A stretch of 64,000 nucleotides of DNA, taken from positions 1-64,000 of the forward strand of contig NZ_JAIQWX010000013.1 in assembly GCF_020164475.1 (NCBI RefSeq), given 5' to 3'. The translations under genes were made by a program, and so were the position numbers. This DNA is from Pseudomonas sp. REP124 (GTDB taxonomy: Bacteria > Pseudomonadota > Gammaproteobacteria > Pseudomonadales > Pseudomonadaceae). The notes under the pieces were generated by a model. The model was not told where the DNA came from and did not search any database. It saw only the letters and a program-made list of their open reading frames with translations. Shown here one piece after another: positions 39,275 to 46,926 of this stretch (position 1 is the stretch's first letter; every line of letters begins with the position of its first letter).

Positions 39275-40309
39275 ATGAATATTCTGATCGTTGGGCCCAG
39301 TTGGGTCGGTGACATGGTGATGGCGCAGACACTGTTTCAGTGCCTCAAACAGCGCCACCCGCAATGCGAAATCGACGTGCTGGCCCCCGAGTGGAGCCGG
39401 CCGATTCTTGAGCGCATGCCCGAAGTCCGCCAGGCCTTGAGCTTTCCGCTCGGCCACGGCGCGCTGGAGCTGGCGACGCGTCGGCGCATCGGCAAATCCC
39501 TGGCCGGCCAGTACGACCAGGCGATCCTCCTGCCCAACTCCCTGAAGTCGGCGCTGGTGCCGTTCTTCGCCGGCATCCCCAAGCGCACTGGTTGGCGTGG
39601 CGAGTTCCGCTACGGCCTGCTCAACGATGTGCGCACGCTGGATAAAGAACGCTACCCGCTGATGATCGAGCGTTTCATGGCCCTGGCCTATGAGCCGGGC
39701 ACGGACCTGCCCAAGCCTTATCCTCGCCCGAGTTTGCAGATCGACCCGGTAACCCGCGAAGCGACACTGGCCAAATTCGGCCTGGAACTCGACCGTCCGG
39801 TGCTGGCGCTGTGTCCCGGTGCCGAATTCGGTGAAGCCAAGCGCTGGCCGTCCGAGCATTACGCCAAGGTCGCCGAGGCGAAGATTCGCGAAGGCTGGCA
39901 GGTCTGGCTGTTCGGCTCGAAAAACGATCATGCGGTGGGCGAAGACATCCGTTCGCGGCTGATCCCAGGCCTGCGTGAAGAGTCGATGAATCTCAGCGGC
40001 GGCACCTCCCTGGCCGAGGCGATCGATCTGCTGTCCTGCGCCGATTCGGTGGTGTCCAACGATTCGGGCCTGATGCACGTCGCCGCCGCATTGAATCGGC
40101 CGCTGGTGGCGATCTACGGTTCGACATCGCCGGGCTTCACGCCGCCGCTGGCCGAGCAGGTGGAGATCGTGCGCCTGGGCATCGAATGCAGCCCGTGCTT
40201 CGATCGCACCTGCCGGTTCGGTCATTACAACTGCCTGCGCCAATTGATGCCGCAAGCGGTGAACGAAGCCTTGCAGCGGTTGCAGGGCACTGTGGTCGAG
40301 GTTCAATAG
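39275..40309 (+). CDS. waaF: ADP-heptose:LPS heptosyltransferase II
   Basis: A 344-residue GT9 glycosyltransferase that adds the second heptose to the LPS inner core at the cytoplasmic face of the inner membrane. Typical features are the N-terminal MNILIVGPSWVGDMVMAQ, LCPGAEFGEAKRWP and VSNDSGLMHVAAAL near the C-terminus. The ATG at 39275 has GGAAG upstream; an earlier in-frame ATG would add 21 residues not seen in the family. It is the first gene of the core-biosynthesis operon. Confidence 0.96.
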   Translation: MNILIVGPSWVGDMVMAQTLFQCLKQRHPQCEIDVLAPEWSRPILERMPEVRQALSFPLGHGALELATRRRIGKSLAGQYDQAILLPNSLKSALVPFFAGIPKRTGWRGEFRYGLLNDVRTLDKERYPLMIERFMALAYEPGTDLPKPYPRPSLQIDPVTREATLAKFGLELDRPVLALCPGAEFGEAKRWPSEHYAKVAEAKIREGWQVWLFGSKNDHAVGEDIRSRLIPGLREESMNLSGGTSLAEAIDLLSCADSVVSNDSGLMHVAAALNRPLVAIYGSTSPGFTPPLAEQVEIVRLGIECSPCFDRTCRFGHYNCLRQLMPQAVNEALQRLQGTVVEVQ

Positions 40310-40310
40310 T

Positions 40311-41372
40311 TTGCGGGTACTGCTGATCAAGACTTCATCGCTGGGCGACGTGATTCACGCGTTGCCGGCGCTGACCGACGCGGCGCGGGCAATTCCCGGC
40401 ATCACCTTCGACTGGGTGGTGGAAGAGGGCTTCGCCGAAATTCCCACCTGGCACCCGGCCGTTGGCAAGGTGATCCCGGTGGCGATCCGCCGCTGGCGCA
40501 AGAACATCTGGCAAACCATCAAGAGCGGCGAGTGGAAGCGCTTCAAGCAAAGCCTGCGCGCGACGAAATACGATCTGGTCATCGATGCCCAGGGCCTTTT
40601 GAAAAGTGCCTTGCTGACGCGCTACGTCAAAGCCCCGATCGCCGGGCTGGACAAGGACTCGGCCCGTGAGCCGATTGCCGCGCGCTTCTATTCCCGTCGC
40701 CTGGCCGTGGCCCGTGGGCAGCATGCGGTGGAACGGGTGCGTCAGCTGTTCGCCGTGGCCCTGGGTTACGACTTGCCCAAAGGCCTGGGCGACTACGGCC
40801 TGAACGTCGAGCGCCTGGTGGAATTGCCGCGCAAGAATCCGTACGTGCTGTTCCTGCACGGCACCACCTGGGACACCAAGCACTGGCCCGAAGCCTATTG
40901 GCGCGAGCTGGCCGAGCGTGTCGGTTACCTGGGTGTCGGGGTGAAGCTGCCCTGGGGCAATGCGGTCGAGAAGGCCCGCGCCGAACGCATCGCCAAGGAC
41001 ATGAAGCACGTTGAAGTGCTGCCCAAGCTGAATCTGGCCGGTGTTGGCAAGGTGCTGGCCGGCGCTCAGGCCTGCGTGGCGGTGGATACCGGCCTCGGCC
41101 ATTTGGCCGCGGCGCTGGACGTGCCGACCCTGTCGCTGTTCGGTCCGACCAACCCCGGCCTGACCGGTGCCTACGGCAAGTCGCAGATCCATCTGGCCAG
41201 CGATTTTCCTTGCGCGCCCTGCATGTCGAAGAAATGCACCTATCAACCGACGGCCGAAGATGCCCGCCGGTTCGACCTCAAACGCGAGTGGCCGTTGTGC
41301 TTCACCCGCGTGAATCCCGAACGCGTCGCCAGCCGGCTGAGCACGTTGTTACTCACCGAGGAGCTGCGCTGA
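40311..41372 (+). CDS. waaC: ADP-heptose:LPS heptosyltransferase I
   Basis: A 353-residue GT9 glycosyltransferase that adds the first heptose to Kdo. It starts with LLIKTSSLGDVIHALPALTDA, a signature of WaaC, and has VVEEGFAEIP, HGTTWDTKHWPE and VDTGLGHLAAALD. The start is a TTG two nt after the waaF stop, with GAGG 9 nt upstream. Its stop overlaps the waaG start (TGATG). Confidence 0.96.
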   Translation: MRVLLIKTSSLGDVIHALPALTDAARAIPGITFDWVVEEGFAEIPTWHPAVGKVIPVAIRRWRKNIWQTIKSGEWKRFKQSLRATKYDLVIDAQGLLKSALLTRYVKAPIAGLDKDSAREPIAARFYSRRLAVARGQHAVERVRQLFAVALGYDLPKGLGDYGLNVERLVELPRKNPYVLFLHGTTWDTKHWPEAYWRELAERVGYLGVGVKLPWGNAVEKARAERIAKDMKHVEVLPKLNLAGVGKVLAGAQACVAVDTGLGHLAAALDVPTLSLFGPTNPGLTGAYGKSQIHLASDFPCAPCMSKKCTYQPTAEDARRFDLKREWPLCFTRVNPERVASRLSTLLLTEELR

Positions 41373-42493
41373 TGCAATTGGCATTTGTCCTTTACAAGTA
41401 TTTTCCCTTCGGCGGTTTGCAGCGTGACTTCATGCGCATTGCCCTGGAGTGCCAGAAGCGCGGCCACCAGATTCGCGTCTACACGCTGATCTGGGAAGGC
41501 GACGTGCCGCCGGGCTTCGAAGTGCTGGTGGCGCCGGTCAAGGCGTTCTTCAATCATCGGCGCAATGAAAAGCTCAGCGAATGGATGGAGGCGGACCTGG
41601 CCAAGCGCCCGGTCGATCGCCTGATCGGCTTCAACAAAATGCCGGGCCTGGACGTCTACTACGCCGCCGACGGCTGTTTCGAAGACAAGGCGCAGAACCT
41701 GCGCAACTCTTTGTACCGCCGCTGGGGCCGCTATCGCCACTTCGCCGAGTACGAGCGGGCGGTGTTCGCCAAGGACGCCAAGACCGAAGTGCTGATGATC
41801 TCCGAAGTGCAGCAGCCGCTGTTCATCAAGCATTACGACACCCCGCTCAAGCGCTTTCACCTGCTGCCGCCGGGCATCGCCCAGGACCGCCGCCGGCCTG
41901 CGGATGCCGACCAGATCCGCGCCGGCTTTCGCGCCGAATTCAACCTCAAGGACGACGAGCTGCTGTTGGTGCAGATCGGCTCCGGGTTCAAGACCAAGGG
42001 CGTGGATCGCAGTCTGAAGGCGCTGGCGGCGTTGCCCGCCGATCTGAAGAAACGTACCCGGCTATTTGTAATCGGCCAGGATGACCCCAAATTGTTCCAG
42101 ATGCAGAGCGCCACACTGGGCCTGGGCGATAACGTGACCTTCCTCAAGGGGCGTAGCGATATCCCGCGTTTCCTGCTTGGCGCCGATCTGTTGATCCACC
42201 CGGCCTACAACGAAAACACCGGCACCGTGCTGCTTGAAGCGCTGGTGGCCGGTCTGCCGGTGCTGGTCAGCGCGGTCTGCGGTTACGCCCATTACATTGC
42301 CGAGGCCGATGCCGGCCTGGTGCTGGACGAGCCGTTCGATCAGGGGCAGTTGACCCAATACCTGACCGGCATGTTGAACGACGATCAAGCACGGGCGGCC
42401 TGGAGCCGCAACGGTCTGGCCTTTGCCGAAACGGCCGACCTCTACAGCATGCCGCAGCACGCGGCCGATGTGATTCTGGCGGAGCACGCTTAA
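41372..42493 (+). CDS. waaG: LPS core glucosyltransferase WaaG (GT4)
   Basis: A 373-residue GT4 glycosyltransferase, the same length as P. aeruginosa WaaG, where the residue transferred to heptose II is GalN rather than glucose. Motifs include FPFGGLQRDFMRIA at the N-terminus, GSGFKTKGVDRSL and the EX7E block HPAYNENTGTVLLEALVAGLP. The ATG overlaps the waaC stop by one base. The waaP ATG follows the stop directly. Confidence 0.95.
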   Translation: MQLAFVLYKYFPFGGLQRDFMRIALECQKRGHQIRVYTLIWEGDVPPGFEVLVAPVKAFFNHRRNEKLSEWMEADLAKRPVDRLIGFNKMPGLDVYYAADGCFEDKAQNLRNSLYRRWGRYRHFAEYERAVFAKDAKTEVLMISEVQQPLFIKHYDTPLKRFHLLPPGIAQDRRRPADADQIRAGFRAEFNLKDDELLLVQIGSGFKTKGVDRSLKALAALPADLKKRTRLFVIGQDDPKLFQMQSATLGLGDNVTFLKGRSDIPRFLLGADLLIHPAYNENTGTVLLEALVAGLPVLVSAVCGYAHYIAEADAGLVLDEPFDQGQLTQYLTGMLNDDQARAAWSRNGLAFAETADLYSMPQHAADVILAEHA

Positions 42494-43300
42494 ATGAAGT
42501 TGATGCTGGCTGAACCGTTCAAGAGCCTTTGGGCCGGACGCGATGCGTTCACCGAAGTCGAAGGCTTGCAGGGCGAGGTTTACCGCGAACTGGAAGCGCG
42601 CCGGACCCTGCGCACTGAAGTGGACGGCAATGGTTTTTTCGTGAAAATCCACCGTGGCATCGGTTGGGGCGAGATCTTCAAGAACCTGCTGACCGCCAAG
42701 TTGCCGGTCCTCGGCGCGGGCCAGGAATGGAAAGCCATCCAGCGCCTGCAGGAAGTCGGTGTGCCGACCATGACCGCCGTGGCTTACGGCGAGAAGGGCA
42801 GCAATCCGGCGGACCAGCATTCGTTCATCGTCACCGAAGAGCTGGCGCCGACCGTCAGCCTCGAAGACTTCAGCATCAACTGGCTCAAGCAGCCGCCGGA
42901 GCCGAGGCTCAAACGCGCGCTGATCGCCGAAGTGGCGCGCATGACCGGCATGATGCACCGCGCCGGGGTCAACCATCGTGACTGCTACATCTGCCATTTC
43001 CTGCTGCACACCGACAAACCGGTGACGGCAGACGATTTCAAACTCTCGGTGATCGACCTGCACCGCGCCCAGACACGCCCGGCCATTACCTCGCGCTGGC
43101 GCAACAAGGATCTGGCGGCGCTGTACTTTTCGGCCCTGGATATCGGCCTGACCCGTCGCGACAAACTGCGTTTTCTCAAGGGCTACTTCCAGCGGCCGCT
43201 GCGGCAGATCCTCAGTGAAGAGGCCGGGCTGCTGAGCTGGCTCGAAGGCAAGGCCAACAAGCTTTACGACCGCAAGCAACGCTACGGGGATGCGCTCTGA
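42494..43300 (+). CDS. waaP: LPS core heptose(I) kinase WaaP (RfaP)
   Basis: A 268-residue kinase-fold enzyme that phosphorylates heptose I, essential for outer-membrane integrity in P. aeruginosa. The ATP lysine is near K51 (FFVKIHR), the catalytic loop is HRDCYICHFLL (Asp163) and the metal-binding aspartate is in SVIDLHRAQ. The next ATG overlaps the stop. It is first in a run of four kinase-like genes. Confidence 0.95.
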   Translation: MKLMLAEPFKSLWAGRDAFTEVEGLQGEVYRELEARRTLRTEVDGNGFFVKIHRGIGWGEIFKNLLTAKLPVLGAGQEWKAIQRLQEVGVPTMTAVAYGEKGSNPADQHSFIVTEELAPTVSLEDFSINWLKQPPEPRLKRALIAEVARMTGMMHRAGVNHRDCYICHFLLHTDKPVTADDFKLSVIDLHRAQTRPAITSRWRNKDLAALYFSALDIGLTRRDKLRFLKGYFQRPLRQILSEEAGLLSWLEGKANKLYDRKQRYGDAL

Positions 43301-44034
43301 TGGCGGGTTGGACACTGGAGCCGGCCTACAGCGATCTGGCAGAAGATTTCGGCAGCCTCGATGCGGTGTTTGCGCTGCAGGGCGAGCGCCTGACCCGCGA
43401 CCCGCTGTCCGAGGTCATCCGCGTGCAGCGCAACGGCGTCAACTATTACGTCAAGCGCTACTCGGGGGCCGGCAAGGGCTTGCGTCGTTATCTGGGCAAA
43501 CCCCGGGTAAAAATGGAATGGCAGAACCTCAAGCGCTTCGCCAAGTGGGGCATTCCCACGGCCGAGGTGGTGGCCTGGGGTCTGGAGCGGCGCGGGGCGG
43601 CCTATGATCGCGGGGCGATGATCACCCGCGAGCTGCCGCATACCGAGGATCTGTCCGCGCTGGCCGAGCGGCACGACCCGAAACTGGCGGATCGCGCCTG
43701 GGTCGACCAGGTCAGCCGTCAGTTGGCCAGCCACACCCGGACCATGCACGAGCATCGTTTTACCCATAACGATCTGAAGTGGCGCAACCTGCTGATCGAC
43801 GATCAGGCCAAACTGTTCCTGATCGATTGCCCCAACGGTGATTTCTGGAGCGGTTTCTGGCTCAAGTACCGCATCACCAAGGACCTGGCCTGCCTGGACA
43901 AGGTCGCCAAGTATCAATTGTCGGCCACCCAGCGCCTGCGCTTTTACCTGCAATACCGCCAACGGGACCGGCTCAACGACGCCGACAAGAAACGGATCCG
44001 GCACGTGGTGAGATTTTTCGAGGGACGCGAATGA
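43300..44034 (+). CDS. LPS core kinase-fold protein, WapP-like
   Basis: A 244-residue relative of bacterial LPS kinases. It has an ATP lysine (VKRY, Lys52), a complete catalytic loop THNDLKWRNLLI (Asp158, Asn163) and a metal-site aspartate in LFLIDCPNG (Asp176), so it is probably active. The equivalent position in P. aeruginosa holds a second core kinase proposed to phosphorylate a heptose. It overlaps waaP by 1 nt and the next gene by 4 nt. The exact phosphate position it adds is not known from the sequence. Confidence 0.85.
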   Translation: MAGWTLEPAYSDLAEDFGSLDAVFALQGERLTRDPLSEVIRVQRNGVNYYVKRYSGAGKGLRRYLGKPRVKMEWQNLKRFAKWGIPTAEVVAWGLERRGAAYDRGAMITRELPHTEDLSALAERHDPKLADRAWVDQVSRQLASHTRTMHEHRFTHNDLKWRNLLIDDQAKLFLIDCPNGDFWSGFWLKYRITKDLACLDKVAKYQLSATQRLRFYLQYRQRDRLNDADKKRIRHVVRFFEGRE

Positions 44035-44783
44035 CTGATTTTCTGGCTGCCGAAGACCGTGCGCTGCTCGAGCGCCACGGCTTGGGCACTTTCGACGCAC
44101 TCTGGGCCCGGCAACTCGACGCCGTGGATGAACCCAACACCATTCGTGGTGGCTGGAGCAGCGTGTTTCGACTGGATCTGGAGGGTCAGGGCTTCTACCT
44201 CAAGCGTCAGAGCAACTACATGATGCACACGTTGCACGCGCCCTTTGGCGAGCCGAGCTTCGCCCGTGAATTCCGCAACATCAGCCGCTATGAAAAACTC
44301 GGTATTCCGGCGCTGAAAGCGGCGTTCTTTGGTGAACGCAAGGTCGACGGCGAAGTCCGGGCGATTCTGCTGACCCGCGCCCTGGACGGCTGGGATGACC
44401 TGGATTCGCTGCTGCAGCGCTGGTCTGACCTGGGCGAGGCGCAACATGTCGCGATTCTTCAAGCCTGTGGAAAACTGGCGCGGCGCCTGCACGGCGTGCG
44501 TCAGGTGCACGGCTGCTTTTACCCCAAGCATATTTTCCTCTGCGCCACCGGTGACGGCTACCAGGCGCAGTTGATCGATCTGGAAAAGACCCGGCCGCTG
44601 CTGTTAGGTCAACGTGATCGGGTCAAGGATCTGGAGCCGCTGTTGCGCCGGGCGCCGGAGTGGAGTGACGCGCAGTTGCGCATTCTGCTGGGCGCCTATC
44701 TGGACCAGCCTCAAAACAGCACGCTGATCGACAGCTGGCTGACGCGCCTGACCGCGCGACGCAGCCATAAGGAGAAGCGCTGA
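44031..44783 (+). CDS. InaA-family LPS kinase-like protein, HRD aspartate replaced
   Basis: This 250-residue protein belongs to the InaA/LPS kinase group (GGWSSVFRLDLEGQGFYLKRQ, then FGEPSFAREFRNI). Aligned with WaaP, its catalytic-loop segment is HGCFYPKHIFL against HRDCYICHFLL, so the catalytic Asp is a Cys here. The metal-site motif LIDLEKTRP is kept. It may be a pseudokinase or may use a different base. It overlaps both neighbours (ATGA and TGATG), so it is made together with the active kinases. Confidence 0.82.
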   Translation: MTDFLAAEDRALLERHGLGTFDALWARQLDAVDEPNTIRGGWSSVFRLDLEGQGFYLKRQSNYMMHTLHAPFGEPSFAREFRNISRYEKLGIPALKAAFFGERKVDGEVRAILLTRALDGWDDLDSLLQRWSDLGEAQHVAILQACGKLARRLHGVRQVHGCFYPKHIFLCATGDGYQAQLIDLEKTRPLLLGQRDRVKDLEPLLRRAPEWSDAQLRILLGAYLDQPQNSTLIDSWLTRLTARRSHKEKR

Positions 44784-46234
44784 TGCGTTTGTCCGAGCTG
44801 AAGAATGCCGGTCGCAGCCCGACGTTGCCGCTGAGTGTTTCGTTGGCCGATGCCGCCGGTCCCGCGGATTTGCAGCTACTGAGTCTGTTGCGGGTTTTGC
44901 CGGGGCAGCGCTACGTCGGCGCTGGCATCTGGCGCGGTCGTCCGGTGCTGGCCAAGTTGCTGGTCGGCGGCAAGGCAGCGCGGCATTTCCAGCGGGAGCT
45001 GGACGGCGTGCGCCTGCTGGCGGCGCAAGGCTTGACCACGCCGCTGCTGTTGGCCGACGGGCTCAAGGACGGCGAGGGCGGCTGGCTGCTGTTCGAGTTT
45101 CTGGAAGAGGCCGCGAGCCTGGGCGACGCCTGGAAGCAGGTCGAACACCTGCCGGCGCTGGCCGATGAGCAATCGGCGGTGCTGGCCGAAGCGCTGGGCG
45201 CGATCGGGCAAATGCACCGCAAAGGCCTGTGGCAGGAAGATCTGCACCTGGACAACCTGCTGCGCCAGGGCAGTCGCCTGTATTTGATCGACGGTGCGGG
45301 GATCCGCGCCGAAACCCCGGGCCAGCCGTTGTCGCGGCAGAAAGTCCTGGAAAACCTCGGGGTGTTTTTCGCCCAGTTGCCCCAGGCGCTGGAGCCGTTC
45401 ACCGAAGAGTTGCTGGTGTACTACCTGCTGAGCAACGGCGAGCATGCCTTGCCGATGGAAGCCTTGCAGAAGCAGATCGACAAGGTGCGCAGCTGGCGGC
45501 TGAAGGATTACCTGATCAAGGTCGGGCGCGAGTGCACGCTGTTCAGCGTCCAGCGCGGTGCGTTCGGCTTGCGCGCGATCCGGCGTGAAGAAGAGGCTTC
45601 GATGCTGCCGGTTCTGGATCGGGCCGATGCGTTGCTCGATCAAGGTCACCTTTATAAAACCGGTGGCGCGGCGAGCGTCGGCAAAGTCGAGGTGGATGGC
45701 CGCACGCTGGTGATCAAGCGCTACAACATCAAGGGCTTCGCCCACTGGCTCAAGCGCTTCTGGCGTCCGAGTCGCGCCTGGCACTCGTGGCACGAAGGCA
45801 ATCGCCTGGCGTTTCTCGGCATTGCCACGCCCAAACCCCTGGCGCTGCTGGAAAAGCGTTTTCTCTGGCTGCGCGGTCGGGCTTACCTGATCACCGAGCA
45901 TCTGGCGGGGCCGGACATCATCGAGCGCTTTGCGCCTTACGTGGAAAGCGGCGATGCCCCCGAGGCGGAACTGGCGGCGCTGGACCGGTTGTTCGCCGAA
46001 CTGATTCGCCTGCGCATCAGCCATGGCGACTTCAAGGGGCACAACCTGTTCTGGCAGCAGGATCGCTGGGCGCTGATCGATCTGGATTCGATGTGTCAGC
46101 ATCGCTCTCTCGGCAACTTTGCTCCGGCCTATGCCAAGGATCGTGCGCGGTTCATGCGTAACTGGCCTGAGAGCAGTGCTCTGCATGAGGTGATTGATCA
46201 GCGGTTGCCCAAGGATATTTCCGGCGCAGCTTAA
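44783..46234 (+). CDS. Tandem-domain LPS kinase-like protein
   Basis: A 483-residue protein made of two kinase-fold halves. The N-terminal half has QEDLHLDNLL (Asp153, Asn158) and LIDGAG (Asp170). The C-terminal half has VIKRYN, SHGDFKGHNLF (Asp416, Asn421) and LIDLDS (Asp433). Both loops keep the catalytic residues. The corresponding P. aeruginosa gene has been grouped with core phosphorylation genes. It is the last gene of the tightly overlapping waa operon; a REPIN follows. Confidence 0.85.
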   Translation: MRLSELKNAGRSPTLPLSVSLADAAGPADLQLLSLLRVLPGQRYVGAGIWRGRPVLAKLLVGGKAARHFQRELDGVRLLAAQGLTTPLLLADGLKDGEGGWLLFEFLEEAASLGDAWKQVEHLPALADEQSAVLAEALGAIGQMHRKGLWQEDLHLDNLLRQGSRLYLIDGAGIRAETPGQPLSRQKVLENLGVFFAQLPQALEPFTEELLVYYLLSNGEHALPMEALQKQIDKVRSWRLKDYLIKVGRECTLFSVQRGAFGLRAIRREEEASMLPVLDRADALLDQGHLYKTGGAASVGKVEVDGRTLVIKRYNIKGFAHWLKRFWRPSRAWHSWHEGNRLAFLGIATPKPLALLEKRFLWLRGRAYLITEHLAGPDIIERFAPYVESGDAPEAELAALDRLFAELIRLRISHGDFKGHNLFWQQDRWALIDLDSMCQHRSLGNFAPAYAKDRARFMRNWPESSALHEVIDQRLPKDISGAA

Positions 46235-46240
46235 GCTGTC

Positions 46241-46330
46241 TTCGCGAGCAAGCCCGCTCCCACAAGGTTTTGTGTCGGTCGCAGCATGTGTGAGCAACAC
46301 ATAAACCTGTGGGAGCGGGCTTGCCCGCGA
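46241..46330. repeat. REPIN of the GTGGGAGCGGGCTTGC class
   Basis: The arms TTCGCGAGCAAGCCCGCTCC and the complementary GGGAGCGGGCTTGCCCGCGA flank a loop of about 50 nt. It lies 6 nt after the tandem kinase gene. Confidence 0.9.
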
Positions 46331-46426
46331 TGAGGCCAGAATGGTCCTACACAATCTTGGGAAACCATGAACTGTGGCCTGATCAACCGCGATGCTAGCT
46401 TGGCTGTCCTTCATGGAGGACAGACC

Positions 46427-46762
46427 TTGACCATCAAAATGGCCGTCGCAGCAGGTGTCATCTCGCTGACTCTGACCGGATGCGGCACCTTCGCAACGGT
46501 ATTTCAGGACGAAGCTGAAGCAGCCCAGGGGCTGCGCAAGCAAAAAACCTATTGCCAATCCATTCCCAGGACCTACAGCGGCCTGGCCTACGATTTCTGC
46601 GTATTGAACGCGCCACCTGACCCCACGGGCATGTTTCTTCCCTTCATCCTGGCCGACATGGCCCTCTCCGGCGCCCTGGACACAGTAGCCTTGCCCTACA
46701 CCCTCTACCGCCAAGCCACCGACGGCAATATCTCCATTTACTGGCGCCCATCCCCCGGATAA
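46427..46762 (+). CDS. Small YceK/YidQ-type lipoprotein
   Basis: A 111-residue lipoprotein precursor. A signal sequence (MAVAAGVISLTLTGC) ends in lipobox LTGC, so it should be lipidated. The mature part has YCQSIPRTYSGLAYDFC and a hydrophobic stretch FLPFILADMALSGALDTVALPYTLYR, typical of the YceK/YidQ group of unknown function. I choose the TTG at 46427 because GGAGGA lies 6 nt upstream; an ATG at 46439 and one at 46367 are less well placed. It interrupts the LPS block, between the kinase operon and the carbamoyltransferase. Confidence 0.75.
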   Translation: MTIKMAVAAGVISLTLTGCGTFATVFQDEAEAAQGLRKQKTYCQSIPRTYSGLAYDFCVLNAPPDPTGMFLPFILADMALSGALDTVALPYTLYRQATDGNISIYWRPSPG

Positions 46763-46787
46763 GCCCTCAAAGTCACCGCTCAACCCC

Positions 46788-46833
46788 CTTGCAGCTTGCA
46801 GCTAGCGGCTTGCAGCTGCTTTTAAGCTATAAT
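46788..46833 (+). promoter_or_regulatory. Probable promoter with TTGCAGC direct repeats and TATAAT box
   Basis: A perfect TATAAT is at 46828-46833, and three TTGCAG(C) copies lie at 46789, 46796 and 46810. None of the copies has ideal -35 spacing to the TATAAT, so a canonical promoter is not proven. Downstream, AGGCGC and GCGCCT around 46881-46896 form a small leader hairpin before the carbamoyltransferase. Confidence 0.45.
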
Positions 46834-46926
46834 CCCGCCCTTTAGCTGCCCCACGCTCCCGGCGAGGGCAGATCATTTTTGAGGCGCTACGGCGCCTGAC
46901 ATGCAGACTAAAGAGGCTAGACCCCT

